Positions 8,032 through 15,924 of a stretch of DNA of 64,000 nucleotides are shown one piece after another. The stretch's first letter is position 1; every line of letters starts with the position of its first letter. The notes under the pieces are model-generated. The model was not told the DNA's origin and made no database searches. It saw only the letters and a list, made by a program, of their open reading frames with translations. This DNA is from Pararobbsia alpina (GTDB lineage: Bacteria; Pseudomonadota; Gammaproteobacteria; Burkholderiales; Burkholderiaceae). The DNA is taken from assembly GCF_902859895.1 (NCBI RefSeq), contig NZ_CADIKM010000023.1, positions 1-64,000 of the forward strand, read 5' to 3'. Both the position numbers and the translations under genes were made by a program.

Positions 8032-9378
8032 ATGACCAAAGCCAAAGCCCATGCTGTTCTCGTGGTGGCACTGCTCTCGACGGCTGCTGTCGCGCCGGCT
8101 ATCGCCGCCGATACCGCTTGCGTATCACCCACGTCGCTTCCGGCTGGTGCCAACACAAGCGATCCGAAGGCGCCGTTCTTCATCGATATGGCGGGGCTGG
8201 ATCTGAAGACGACTCCGCCCACTCGCGACCCGCACAATCCGAACTATCCGAAAGCGACAGAACTGCCGGATGGCCAGGTTCCGTCGATCAATAGCGAGGG
8301 CAACTTCATCATCGGTCCGACGCATCGGCCGTCGCCAGAGGCTGTTGCTCAGGCCAATGTACCGCACGGCACGGTCCATACCTTCATCATGACCTCGGCA
8401 GACAGCGTCATCTACCGGCCCGGCATGGTTCGTGACGATATGCCCGGATGCCAGAATTCGGCGGTGAATTCTTCTTCGACCGCTCCTGGCGACAAGTCCG
8501 ATCTTCTGGTGCCCGCGAGCCATCCTGGCAGTTGGAGTCGCGAGGTCGATGTCTATGTGCCGGCCGGTTACGTCCCGGGCACGGCGGCGCCATTCATCGT
8601 GTACGGTGATGGCGGCAGGCACAGCTTCTTCAAGGAGCAGGTGCTGTTCAACGTGCTGGACAACCTCATCCACGCGCACAAGCTGCCGCCGATGGTGGCC
8701 ATCGGCATAGGCGCCGGCGGACAGGACGCGCAGGGCAGCGAACGGGGCCGCGAATATGACACCGTGTCCGGCACCTATGCCGAATGGGTCGAGCAGGAGG
8801 TGTTGCCGCGTGTCGAACAGAATGCGCATGTGCGGTTGACGAAGGATCCGGATCGTCGTGCGACCATGGGCTTCAGCTCCAGTGCTGCCGCCGCCTTTAC
8901 CATGGCCTGGTTCCGTCCCGATCTCTATCACCGCGTGCTTGGCTATTCGCCAACGATGGTGAACCAGCAGTGGCCGCATGACACAGCACTTCCTGGTGGC
9001 GCATGGCAGTACCATGATGCGTGGTCGGGGCCGATCAAGCCGAACCTGACCGTGTCGGGAAAAACGGTGACGCCTGCAAGCGCGTCCAATGGCGCGCCGC
9101 TGATCCCGAACTCGCCGCGCAAACCGATCCGGTATTGGTTCGAGGCGGGTGATCGCGATCTCTTTTATCCGGTCGGTCCTCTTGCCGATGGCATGCATGA
9201 CTGGACGGCGGCCAACGAGGACATGGCGCGCGTGCTCGCCGCCGAGGGCTACCACTACCAGTTCGTGTTCTCCCGCAATGCCGGTCACGTCGACGATGCC
9301 ACCGAAGCACAAACCATGACCGAAGCACTCGAATGGCTGTGGAAAGACTATCCGGCGCCGGTGAGCCGAAACAACTGA
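8032..9378 (+). CDS. Secreted esterase-family (alpha/beta hydrolase, esterase D-like) protein
   Basis: 448 residues with a signal peptide (residues 1-26, AIAA-DT). From residue 165 it looks like the PF00756 esterase family: VDVYVPAGYVPG, then FIVYGDGG, MVAIGIGAG, a nucleophile elbow GFSSS with Ser282, an acid in FEAGDRDLF and a histidine in NAGHVDDAT. Residues 30-160 form an extra N-terminal domain rich in Pro and Asn without a recognised family. The start has GGGAGGAG seven bases upstream. Probably a periplasmic or secreted carboxylesterase or related hydrolase; the substrate is not indicated. It converges with the next gene, the stop codons being only about 30 bases apart. Confidence 0.75.
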   Translation: MTKAKAHAVLVVALLSTAAVAPAIAADTACVSPTSLPAGANTSDPKAPFFIDMAGLDLKTTPPTRDPHNPNYPKATELPDGQVPSINSEGNFIIGPTHRPSPEAVAQANVPHGTVHTFIMTSADSVIYRPGMVRDDMPGCQNSAVNSSSTAPGDKSDLLVPASHPGSWSREVDVYVPAGYVPGTAAPFIVYGDGGRHSFFKEQVLFNVLDNLIHAHKLPPMVAIGIGAGGQDAQGSERGREYDTVSGTYAEWVEQEVLPRVEQNAHVRLTKDPDRRATMGFSSSAAAAFTMAWFRPDLYHRVLGYSPTMVNQQWPHDTALPGGAWQYHDAWSGPIKPNLTVSGKTVTPASASNGAPLIPNSPRKPIRYWFEAGDRDLFYPVGPLADGMHDWTAANEDMARVLAAEGYHYQFVFSRNAGHVDDATEAQTMTEALEWLWKDYPAPVSRNN

Positions 9379-9409
9379 TATCGTTAGCCCGCGCCGGTGG
9401 CAAGTGACT

Positions 9410-10297
9410 TCAAGTGGGCGAAACCCACTGCGTCCGCGAAATCTGGGAGACGGCAGAGTCCAATAGAAACTCCACCATCCGGTCGCACACGCGGTCGAAC
9501 ATCTGCAGACCGGTCACGGTCAGGCATCCGCGCGCACGCGCCGCTTCGATCAAGGGTGTCAACGGCGGCTTCGTAACGACATCGCCCACAAGAGTCGTGG
9601 CCGGCAAACGTGACACGTCGATCGGAAGCGGGTCGTCCGCACGCATGCCGAGCGGGGAGGCGTTCACCACGATGTCGTAGGTGTGCGCCTCCACATTGGG
9701 TAACACGCGTCGTGCCTCGCCCCGTTGCAGCGCGTTGAGGCGGCCGGTCAGCGACGTGGTGCGCGCCTCATCGCTATCACGTATGTCGAGCGACGAAATG
9801 CCGGCATTCATCAGCGCGTGGCCGATCGCCGACCCCGCACCGCCTGCCCCCACCAGCAGCGCGCGTTTTCCGTGCGGAGCGTAGTCTCCGTCTACCAGAG
9901 CCGCAACAAATCCGGCGCCGTCGCACATGCCGCCATGCCAGTTGCCGTCCGCGGTACGACGCAGCATGTTGGCCGCGCCAAGAAACTCCGCCTCGGCGGA
10001 CAGCGTCGTGCACGGCCCGACCGCGCTAAACTTATGAGGCACAGTAACGATGATGCCGTCGACGTTTTTCATTCGGGCGGCGCTTGCAAAAAATGCGGGC
10101 AGATCGTCGCTGCTTACATGGATTGGAACGACTATCGCGTCATGTCCCAGCGAGCGCATGGCTCTCGTGACGCCCTCGGGCGACTTCACCTGCGCTATCG
10201 GATCACCAATGATGAAATAAACACGGGTAGCACCGCTGATTGTCGAAACCGTGGAAGCGGCATCAGCACCACTGACGGCGATAGGCATCTTGCTCAT
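9410..10297 (-). CDS. Shikimate/quinate dehydrogenase-like NAD(P) oxidoreductase
   Basis: 295 residues of the AroE fold. The substrate domain has GDPIAQVKSP (normally HSxSP) and VTVPHK with the catalytic lysine Lys89. Asn110 and Asp126 (GAAN, CDGAGF) match the partner residues of AroE. The Rossmann domain has VGAGGAGSAIG, and NASPLGM is the usual later motif. The replacement of the HSxS substrate motif by QVKS suggests a substrate other than shikimate, so this is probably a catabolic paralogue rather than the biosynthetic AroE. It lies 35 bases after the TIM-barrel gene in one operon. No clear ribosome site precedes ATG 10297, so the exact start is uncertain. Confidence 0.8.
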   Translation of the reverse strand: MSKMPIAVSGADAASTVSTISGATRVYFIIGDPIAQVKSPEGVTRAMRSLGHDAIVVPIHVSSDDLPAFFASAARMKNVDGIIVTVPHKFSAVGPCTTLSAEAEFLGAANMLRRTADGNWHGGMCDGAGFVAALVDGDYAPHGKRALLVGAGGAGSAIGHALMNAGISSLDIRDSDEARTTSLTGRLNALQRGEARRVLPNVEAHTYDIVVNASPLGMRADDPLPIDVSRLPATTLVGDVVTKPPLTPLIEAARARGCLTVTGLQMFDRVCDRMVEFLLDSAVSQISRTQWVSPT

Positions 10298-10332
10298 GGC
10301 TAAAGTTTATTTGAAAGGAACGGAAAAGGCGT

Positions 10333-11199
10333 TTAGGCAAATTCAGTAAAGCGTTCCTTGACGAGGCTGATGAGATCGTCGATAGCCAATGCGCTGATCT
10401 TGTGGGAAAGGATTTCGACTTCGACATATCCCTTGTACCCTGCTGCTTCAACGCGAGAACGGATGCCCCGAAGGTCAATCACGCCATCGCCCATCATCCC
10501 GCGGTCGAAAGCGAGGTCAGTCGTCGGAACGAGCCAGTCTGAAACCTGGTAGCCGGCGATAAGGCCATTGGCCGACGCAATCGAAGCATGCAGGGCGGGG
10601 TCCCACCATACGTTGTAGCTGTCCACCATCACGCCGACGCCGCTTCCGCATTCGCGAGCTAGCGAGCTCGCGTACTCAAGCGTTGAGATCGCGCCTCGCT
10701 CGGCCGCAACCATCGGATGAAGGGGCTCCAGAGCAAGCGTCACACCGACTTCGCGGGCGTGAGAAGCCACTATTTTCACACCCTTGAGAATCCGCTCTCT
10801 AGTGTCGAGAATCGTGCCGCAATTCTTAGGCATGCCTCCGCCGATCACAGTAATCGACCCTGCTCGGAATTCAGCTGCATCGTCTATCAACTGATGTGCG
10901 TCGTCGATGGCATCACGCCAGCTGCTGTCGTCCGTTGCCTCGCCGAAACCCGACATCCGGCAGATTCCGGTTACGGCGAGGCCTCGGTCCCGAACCATTT
11001 GGCTTGCAACGCGGGATCCCATTCCCCGGTAATTCTGGGTCCAGAGCGCGACCGCCTTTATGCCGAGGCGCACGCACGCATCCAACGTGGGCTCGAGGGG
11101 CGTACTGAGGCCTACGGTTACCAGATTGAGTGCCATCCGCTCAATCGGCAATGGGCCGGCCGTGCCAATCGGTGCCTTACTTGACGGCAACAATGCCAT
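10333..11199 (-). CDS. Sugar-phosphate isomerase/epimerase-family TIM barrel (possible dehydroshikimate dehydratase)
   Basis: 288 residues of the xylose-isomerase-like TIM-barrel superfamily (AP endonuclease family 2). Metal-ligand strands are visible: ALEPLHP (Glu), MVDSYNVWW (Asp), and YVEVEIL near the C-terminus (Glu). Members include hydroxypyruvate isomerase, tagatose epimerases and 3-dehydroshikimate dehydratases. Its operon partner is a shikimate-dehydrogenase-like enzyme and an AAHS transporter is nearby, so dehydration or isomerisation of a shikimate-like ring acid is plausible but is inference. The ATG at 11199 has GAAAGG about nine bases upstream. Its promoter region contains two copies of an operator-like repeat shared with the divergent flavoprotein gene. 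Confidence 0.75.
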   Translation of the reverse strand: MALLPSSKAPIGTAGPLPIERMALNLVTVGLSTPLEPTLDACVRLGIKAVALWTQNYRGMGSRVASQMVRDRGLAVTGICRMSGFGEATDDSSWRDAIDDAHQLIDDAAEFRAGSITVIGGGMPKNCGTILDTRERILKGVKIVASHAREVGVTLALEPLHPMVAAERGAISTLEYASSLARECGSGVGVMVDSYNVWWDPALHASIASANGLIAGYQVSDWLVPTTDLAFDRGMMGDGVIDLRGIRSRVEAAGYKGYVEVEILSHKISALAIDDLISLVKERFTEFA

Positions 11200-11213
11200 G
11201 GATCACCTTTCAT

Positions 11214-11240
11214 TTGTTAACCGAACGTTTATTTATTATC
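11214..11240. promoter_or_regulatory. Operator-like repeat, copy 1
   Basis: Reads TTGTTAACCGAACGTTTATT then TATTATC. It differs from copy 2 (11306-11332) at only 2 of 27 positions. It lies about 15 bases upstream of the leftward TIM-barrel start codon. Likely the binding site of the TetR regulator encoded at 13301, since TetR proteins commonly bind such AACG/CGTT-bearing sites; this assignment is inference. Confidence 0.6.
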
Positions 11241-11305
11241 GGTCGCCTGCGATTGCCAGCGCAACGGCTAATTTCTAGGTGTAAACCGGGGGTACATCAT
11301 CGTTG

Positions 11306-11332
11306 TTGTTAACCGAACGTTCATTTAATATC
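11306..11332. promoter_or_regulatory. Operator-like repeat, copy 2
   Basis: Reads TTGTTAACCGAACGTTCATT then TAATATC. It matches copy 1 at 25 of 27 positions in the same orientation. It sits 200 bases upstream of the flavoprotein start, so one regulator could act on both divergent promoters. A related core in inverse orientation occurs at 14144-14154, upstream of the AAHS transporter. Confidence 0.6.
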
Positions 11333-11531
11333 AGCGTATCGAACAGACTTTCGTGCCACTTTCCCAGCCAGAATGGCAGGAGAAACTGGCGGATTGGGCA
11401 ATCAGGGGCACCTGTTTGAGATCGATGCTGTCGCCCAGCGCATGAGTCAGTAAGACGTCACTCAGTAAGACGCCGCTCAGCCCGGGCGCCGTTAGAGCCC
11501 GGCTAGCACCCCAGGAATCAGGACAATCGTA

Positions 11532-13283
11532 ATGAAGGTATTAGCCCAATATCCGCAGGACGACGAATACGACGTCATCGTGGTCGGCGCTGGAGGCGCC
11601 GGGATGACGGCGGCGTTGTGTGCCGCCATAAGCGGAGCTCGTGTCTTGCTGATTGAAAGCACGGAATACGTCGGCGGTACGACGGCGTACTCAGCCGGTA
11701 CGACCTGGATCCCCTGTACATCGCACACGAAAGCGGTGGGAGGGGACGACTGCCCCGAGCGGGCGCGCACCTACCTACAGGCTGTTGTTGGCGACGAGTC
11801 CACTGGCGCGCTTCGCGATGCCTTTTTGGATGCGGGGCCAAAGGCCGTTGCGTTTCTGGAAGCACATTCACAGGTCCAATTCCGTGCGCGGCCGTATCAC
11901 CCGGACTATCAATCAGAACTGGAGGGTGCCACTGTTCGTGGACGTGCTTTGGAGCCGCTTCCATTCGACGGCCGAACACTCGGGCGGGCGTTCTCGCTCG
12001 TGCGGCCGCCGATCCCGGAGTTCACTGTGCTGGGCGGGATGATGGTGGACAAGGACGACATCGGTCATCTGCTTAAAATGACCCGGTCTTTTCGCTCCCT
12101 GGCACACAGCATCAAGATTGTCGGGCGACATGCCGTCGACCGCATGGGGCAGCCGCGGGGCACACGACTTGTGATGGGGAACGCGCTGGTTGGCCGCCTG
12201 CTCGGGTCCCTGCTGGATCGAAAGGTGTCGATCCTGGTTCGCGCACGGGTTGAAGAACTGCACAGCGACGCGCGCGGCGTGTCAGGCGTAACGGTCTCCC
12301 AGGACGGTACGCGTCGTCGAATCGCCGCGAAGGGCGGGGTCGTGCTTGCCAGCGGCGGATTCAATCGGCACCCGACCCGCCGGCAGACGATGTTGCCGGA
12401 CATCAAGGAAGAATGGTGCGCGTGTGCGCCAGGAGCAACGGGCGCGGCCCAGGACCTCGCCATCAAGGCGGGCGCCCAGTACGGAAAAGGGACAACGACT
12501 TCCGCTTTCTGGGCGCCGGTGTCCTTACGAAAAAGGGCTGACGGGTCGACCGCGGTATTCCCGCATTTCCTGATGGACCGCGGCAAGCCCGGCACCCTGG
12601 TTGTCGACCGTGCGGGCCGTCGGTTTGTCAATGAAGCGATCTCGTATCATCGGTTCGGCCTTGCAATGCAGTCACAGAAGGACCGCGAAACCGTCCCGGC
12701 GTTTTTGCTCACCGATGCGGTGGGGCTTCGAAAATACGGTCTTGGCATGGTGAGGCCTGGTGGGAAGGGACTCGCACCATTTCTCGCTGACGGCTATCTG
12801 ATCAAAGGCGACGATCTCGCATCGTTGGCCGAACGCTTGAACGTCGACGCAAGGACGCTGTCCGAGACGGTTGCTGAGATGAACGCAAACGCTGCCAATG
12901 GCATGGACCCCCAATTTCACCGGGGCGAAACCGAGTATCAACGATTTAACGGCGACGCCTCAGCGGGGTTCAAGAACCCGTGTCTTGGAACGATGGGAAC
13001 CGCCCCGTACTATGCCGTGCGGCTGTATCCCGGCGACATTGGCGCGGCCACGGGACTGGTGACCGACGAGGCAGGCCGCGTTCTGGGCGAAGGGCGCACA
13101 CCAATACCGGGCCTCTATGCATGTGGCAACGACATGCAGTCGGTGATGGGCGGGACCTACCCGGGTCCCGGCGTGACCATCGGACCGGCTTTGACCTTTG
13201 CATACCTCGCAGCAAAGGACGCGGTGGGCCGGATCGACGAGGTGGCGATGACACAGCCAGCGCCGTACGCGTCGGCGGCTTGA
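11532..13283 (+). CDS. FAD-dependent 3-ketosteroid-delta1-dehydrogenase-like oxidoreductase
   Basis: 583-residue flavoprotein of the fumarate reductase / KstD superfamily. The FAD dinucleotide motif is VIVVGAGGAGMTAAL (glycines 19, 21, 22 and 24), followed by the acidic end VLLIES. The C-terminal block GLYACGNDMQSVMGGTYPGPGVTIGP closely resembles 3-ketosteroid dehydrogenases. These enzymes desaturate a ring next to a ketone. Given the shikimate-dehydrogenase-like enzyme, TIM-barrel protein and aromatic-acid transporter around it, a role in desaturating or aromatising an alicyclic keto acid is more likely than steroid degradation, since no other steroid genes are seen. The TetR gene starts 17 bases downstream, so they form one operon. 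Confidence 0.85.
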   Translation: MKVLAQYPQDDEYDVIVVGAGGAGMTAALCAAISGARVLLIESTEYVGGTTAYSAGTTWIPCTSHTKAVGGDDCPERARTYLQAVVGDESTGALRDAFLDAGPKAVAFLEAHSQVQFRARPYHPDYQSELEGATVRGRALEPLPFDGRTLGRAFSLVRPPIPEFTVLGGMMVDKDDIGHLLKMTRSFRSLAHSIKIVGRHAVDRMGQPRGTRLVMGNALVGRLLGSLLDRKVSILVRARVEELHSDARGVSGVTVSQDGTRRRIAAKGGVVLASGGFNRHPTRRQTMLPDIKEEWCACAPGATGAAQDLAIKAGAQYGKGTTTSAFWAPVSLRKRADGSTAVFPHFLMDRGKPGTLVVDRAGRRFVNEAISYHRFGLAMQSQKDRETVPAFLLTDAVGLRKYGLGMVRPGGKGLAPFLADGYLIKGDDLASLAERLNVDARTLSETVAEMNANAANGMDPQFHRGETEYQRFNGDASAGFKNPCLGTMGTAPYYAVRLYPGDIGAATGLVTDEAGRVLGEGRTPIPGLYACGNDMQSVMGGTYPGPGVTIGPALTFAYLAAKDAVGRIDEVAMTQPAPYASAA

Positions 13284-13300
13284 ATCAAGGGTCAAATATA

Positions 13301-14032
13301 ATGGATGAGTTGACAATACCCCATCCGCCGGCGCAAACCGCGCTGGCACCCGAACCCCTACGCAGAATGAACGCCGCCAACACAAAAGCCAAAAAGACCG
13401 CAGTTGGACGTGGCGAACGCGCCCCCGAGCGTCGGAAACAGGAGTTTCTCGACGCGGCGCGAAAGGAGTTCGCTGAGAAAGGCTACGGGGGCGCGAGCAT
13501 TAACGACATCGCCGCGCATACCGACAGCAACAAGGCATTGGTGTACAACTATTTTGGCAGCAAGGAAGGCCTCTACGTTGCGGTGCTCGAGTCGATGTAC
13601 GCCGATATTCGGCATAAAGAGCAAGCCCTGCAACTGGAGGAGATGGAGCCAGAGGACGCGCTGCAGAAACTCGTTGCGTTCACCTTTGAGTACTACATCG
13701 CGAATCCGGAATTCATTGCCATTCTGAACGGCGAGAACATGCTCGGTGGCCGGTTCATCAAGCAGTCTGCCTTCGCGCCGACGCTCAACTCGACCATTGT
13801 CGACACGCTTTCGCGCATTCTGCAACGCGGTGTGGCTTCCGGGGTCTTCCGTGACGGCATAGACCCGGTCGACCTGTACCTGTCTATAACGGGACTCGGA
13901 TACACATACGTATCGAATCGCCACACTCTCGGGATCGTTTTTGGACGGGACCTGATGAAACGCAATGCGCTCAAGCAACGACTCGCCAATATCAGTGAGA
14001 TGGTGACCCGATATGTTGCCGTCGGCGGGTAG
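13301..14032 (+). CDS. TetR-family transcriptional regulator
   Basis: 243 residues. Residues 1-45 are a polar, basic extension. The TetR helix-turn-helix follows: ERRKQEFLDAARKEFAEKGY, then ASINDIAAHTDSNKALVYNYFGSKEGLYVAVLE, a near-consensus tetR_N domain. The C-terminal all-helical domain would bind the ligand. An open frame extends back into the flavoprotein gene, but ATG 13301 with AAGGG upstream gives a sensible N-terminus; later ATGs such as MNAANTK are alternatives. It is downstream of the flavoprotein and upstream of the AAHS transporter. The repeated operator-like sites at 11214, 11306 and 14144 are its likely targets. The inducer is presumably the transported acid or a pathway intermediate. 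Confidence 0.88.
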   Translation: MDELTIPHPPAQTALAPEPLRRMNAANTKAKKTAVGRGERAPERRKQEFLDAARKEFAEKGYGGASINDIAAHTDSNKALVYNYFGSKEGLYVAVLESMYADIRHKEQALQLEEMEPEDALQKLVAFTFEYYIANPEFIAILNGENMLGGRFIKQSAFAPTLNSTIVDTLSRILQRGVASGVFRDGIDPVDLYLSITGLGYTYVSNRHTLGIVFGRDLMKRNALKQRLANISEMVTRYVAVGG

Positions 14033-14039
14033 CGGGCCG

Positions 14040-14069
14040 GCGGCCGCGGTTGCGATCAATCGCGGCCGC
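14040..14069 (+). terminator. Hairpin after the TetR gene
   Basis: A perfect 9-base stem GCGGCCGCG / CGCGGCCGC with a 12-base loop begins eight bases after the TetR stop codon. No T run follows, so it is either a weak or factor-assisted terminator, or an attenuator ahead of the transporter gene. Confidence 0.4.
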
Positions 14070-14143
14070 TAAAGAGGGTCCCTTGCCTGATTGGCAGGAC
14101 TGCAAGCGTTGAGAGGTCCATGCAAGGGACCGTTGCATGACGG

Positions 14144-14154
14144 AATGTTCGTTC
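14144..14154. promoter_or_regulatory. Possible third operator half upstream of AAHS transporter
   Basis: AATGTTCGTTC here matches 9 of 11 bases of AATGAACGTTC, the reverse complement of the core of the two repeats at 11214 and 11306. It lies about 65 bases before the transporter start, in an A/T-rich stretch suitable for a promoter. Control by the same TetR protein is inference. Confidence 0.35.
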
Positions 14155-14217
14155 AAAAATACAAAAAGACGTTCAGTAATTTAGCAATGCATAAAAACCA
14201 AGACGGAGGAGACCGGG

Positions 14218-15576
14218 ATGGAGTTCGCTGAGAAAATTAATATCCAAGAGTTTCTTGATACGCGACCTTTTGGCTCGTTTCACTGGAAGATATTGCTGCT
14301 GTGCCTGTTCATATTGATCCTTGATGGCTTTGATGTCGTTGCGATGGGATTTGTCGCGCCGGCCCTGATAGCCGACTGGAAGCTGTCCCGAGCTGCATTG
14401 GCTCCAGTCTTTAGCATGGGGCTCTTTGGCCTCGCGGTAGGTGCCTTGCTAGGCGGCCCGCTCGCGGACCGTTTCGGTCGACGCAAGGTGATCATTTCTG
14501 CGGTCGTTGTGTTTGGTCTCGTAAGCCTGGCGTCTGTGTGGTCACCCAACGTGGCGGTGTTGTCGCTGATGCGCTTTCTCACAGGGCTTGGCCTTGGTGC
14601 ATCTCAGCCGAACGCTGCTACGCTTGCCTCCGAATACGCTCCGCGTCGATATCGAGCGCTCATGGTGACGGTCATTTACTGTGGCTTCACCCTCGGAGCC
14701 GCGGGTGCGGGATTTATCGCGACCGCGATCATTCCGGTGTACGGGTGGCCATCGGTACTTTTCGTCGGAGGAGTAGCACCCCTCGTGCTGGCGCTCGTTC
14801 TCTTTGTCGCCTTGCCGGAATCGGCGAAATTCCTGGCGGTAAGGCGCGCGGGTCGCAGGCAGCTGGAGCGGATCATCAATCAGATCTCACCCCGAACGGT
14901 GGGGGAGTCCACGCAGTTCCTGTCAGTCGAAAAGCAGGTGGCGAGCAAGGGCGCAGTGAGAGCGATCATGGGCAGACCCCATACTGCGGTCACCGTAGCC
15001 TTGTGGGTCGGGCTGTTCATGAACATGATGACGGTGTACTTCCTCAACAGCTGGATGCCCCTCATCGTCAAAGACAACAATTTCACGATGGCCGACGCCG
15101 CGCTTATCAGTGCGATGCTGCAAGTGGGCGGGACACTGGGAAACATCATCATCGGCTGGGAAATGGACCGCTTCGGCTCGCACAAAGTGGTCTCCTTGAC
15201 GCTCATTGGTGCAGCCATCTTCACGGTTGCTCTTTCGCAATTCAGCGCGGGCTTTTCGCTGGTGATGGTCCTTGCGTTTCTGCTCGGCTACTGCATCAAC
15301 TCGACGAACGCGTCATGGACGGCGATGGCTGCCACGTACTATCCAACCGAGATGCGCGCGACCGGAACGAGCTGGATGACGGGTGTTGGTCGATTTGGCG
15401 CGATCTTAGGTGCGTCCCTCGGTGGCGTATTGCTTGGTAGCAACTGGAACTTCAGCCAACTGTTTCTCGCGTTGACCGTACCAATCGCTATCTGCATTGT
15501 TGCTACGGGCCTCAAAGCACGTCATGAACGGCCGGTGAGCAGAATGGTTCTGGATGCGGGTGTTGATGCTCGTTGA
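14218..15576 (+). CDS. AAHS-family MFS transporter (aromatic acid:H+ symporter)
   Basis: 452 residues, 12 membrane helices. The first helix carries the AAHS signature LDGFDVVAMGFVAP, with the essential Asp. The loop 2-3 MFS motif is GPLADRFGRRKV, and a second one, WEMDRFGSHKV, lies between helices 8 and 9. Family members such as PcaK, BenK and MhpT import aromatic or related acids with protons. GGAGGAG precedes the ATG at a good distance. It is downstream of the TetR gene, with an operator-like site in between, and so belongs functionally to the divergent flavoprotein / shikimate-dehydrogenase-like locus. The substrate is probably the acid that locus degrades. Confidence 0.9.
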   Translation: MEFAEKINIQEFLDTRPFGSFHWKILLLCLFILILDGFDVVAMGFVAPALIADWKLSRAALAPVFSMGLFGLAVGALLGGPLADRFGRRKVIISAVVVFGLVSLASVWSPNVAVLSLMRFLTGLGLGASQPNAATLASEYAPRRYRALMVTVIYCGFTLGAAGAGFIATAIIPVYGWPSVLFVGGVAPLVLALVLFVALPESAKFLAVRRAGRRQLERIINQISPRTVGESTQFLSVEKQVASKGAVRAIMGRPHTAVTVALWVGLFMNMMTVYFLNSWMPLIVKDNNFTMADAALISAMLQVGGTLGNIIIGWEMDRFGSHKVVSLTLIGAAIFTVALSQFSAGFSLVMVLAFLLGYCINSTNASWTAMAATYYPTEMRATGTSWMTGVGRFGAILGASLGGVLLGSNWNFSQLFLALTVPIAICIVATGLKARHERPVSRMVLDAGVDAR

Positions 15577-15924
15577 TTCAGCCAGCCCGTCCACGAATGG
15601 GCTAGTGAAAGGAGGCCGGCAGCGCACTACCAATAAGGTTGGAACGGGGGCCGATAATCGGTTCGCCGGCCGTGCGTGCATGGCTGGACGTCCGGCATCG
15701 GCTCACGACCTGGCGAGATTCGGTCCACCTATGCCGTTTGCGTTTGGCAGGGGCCGGCCACAAAGTGACGTTCGACGCAAAGTCAAACCCCTTACTTGGA
15801 ATGGTAATCGGGTCGAATCGCGAAAGGATAGGCACAATACGCGGCGATAGCGCCGCACCGCGCTGCATTCGATATTCGGACGGAGCGATGCTGCATCTCA
15901 GGAATCCGCTTCTTCGATGCTTAC
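15577..15924. other. Intergenic region, nothing recognised
   Basis: Gap of 348 bases between two transporter genes on the same strand. Several frames are open by chance because of high GC content, but none shows a motif or credible start. It presumably contains the promoter of the downstream drug-resistance-type transporter. Confidence 0.45.

Larger units (their letters stand above)
11200..11531. other. Divergent promoter region with paired operator-like repeats
   Basis: A 332-base intergenic region between the leftward TIM-barrel gene and the rightward flavoprotein gene. It contains two 27-base direct repeats (listed separately), 92 bases apart start to start, which are AT-rich against a GC-rich background. 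No gene was seen. A CAGT/ACGTC-rich stretch around 11440-11490 repeats 'gtcagtaagacg' imperfectly. Confidence 0.6.

Noticed and set aside
11532-13283. Steroid-degradation cluster
   Set aside because: Only one KstD-like gene is present and all neighbours fit acid or shikimate-type metabolism.
12980-13300. Upstream extension of the TetR gene
   Set aside because: Lies in another frame of the flavoprotein gene and lacks TetR similarity; ATG 13301 is a better start.
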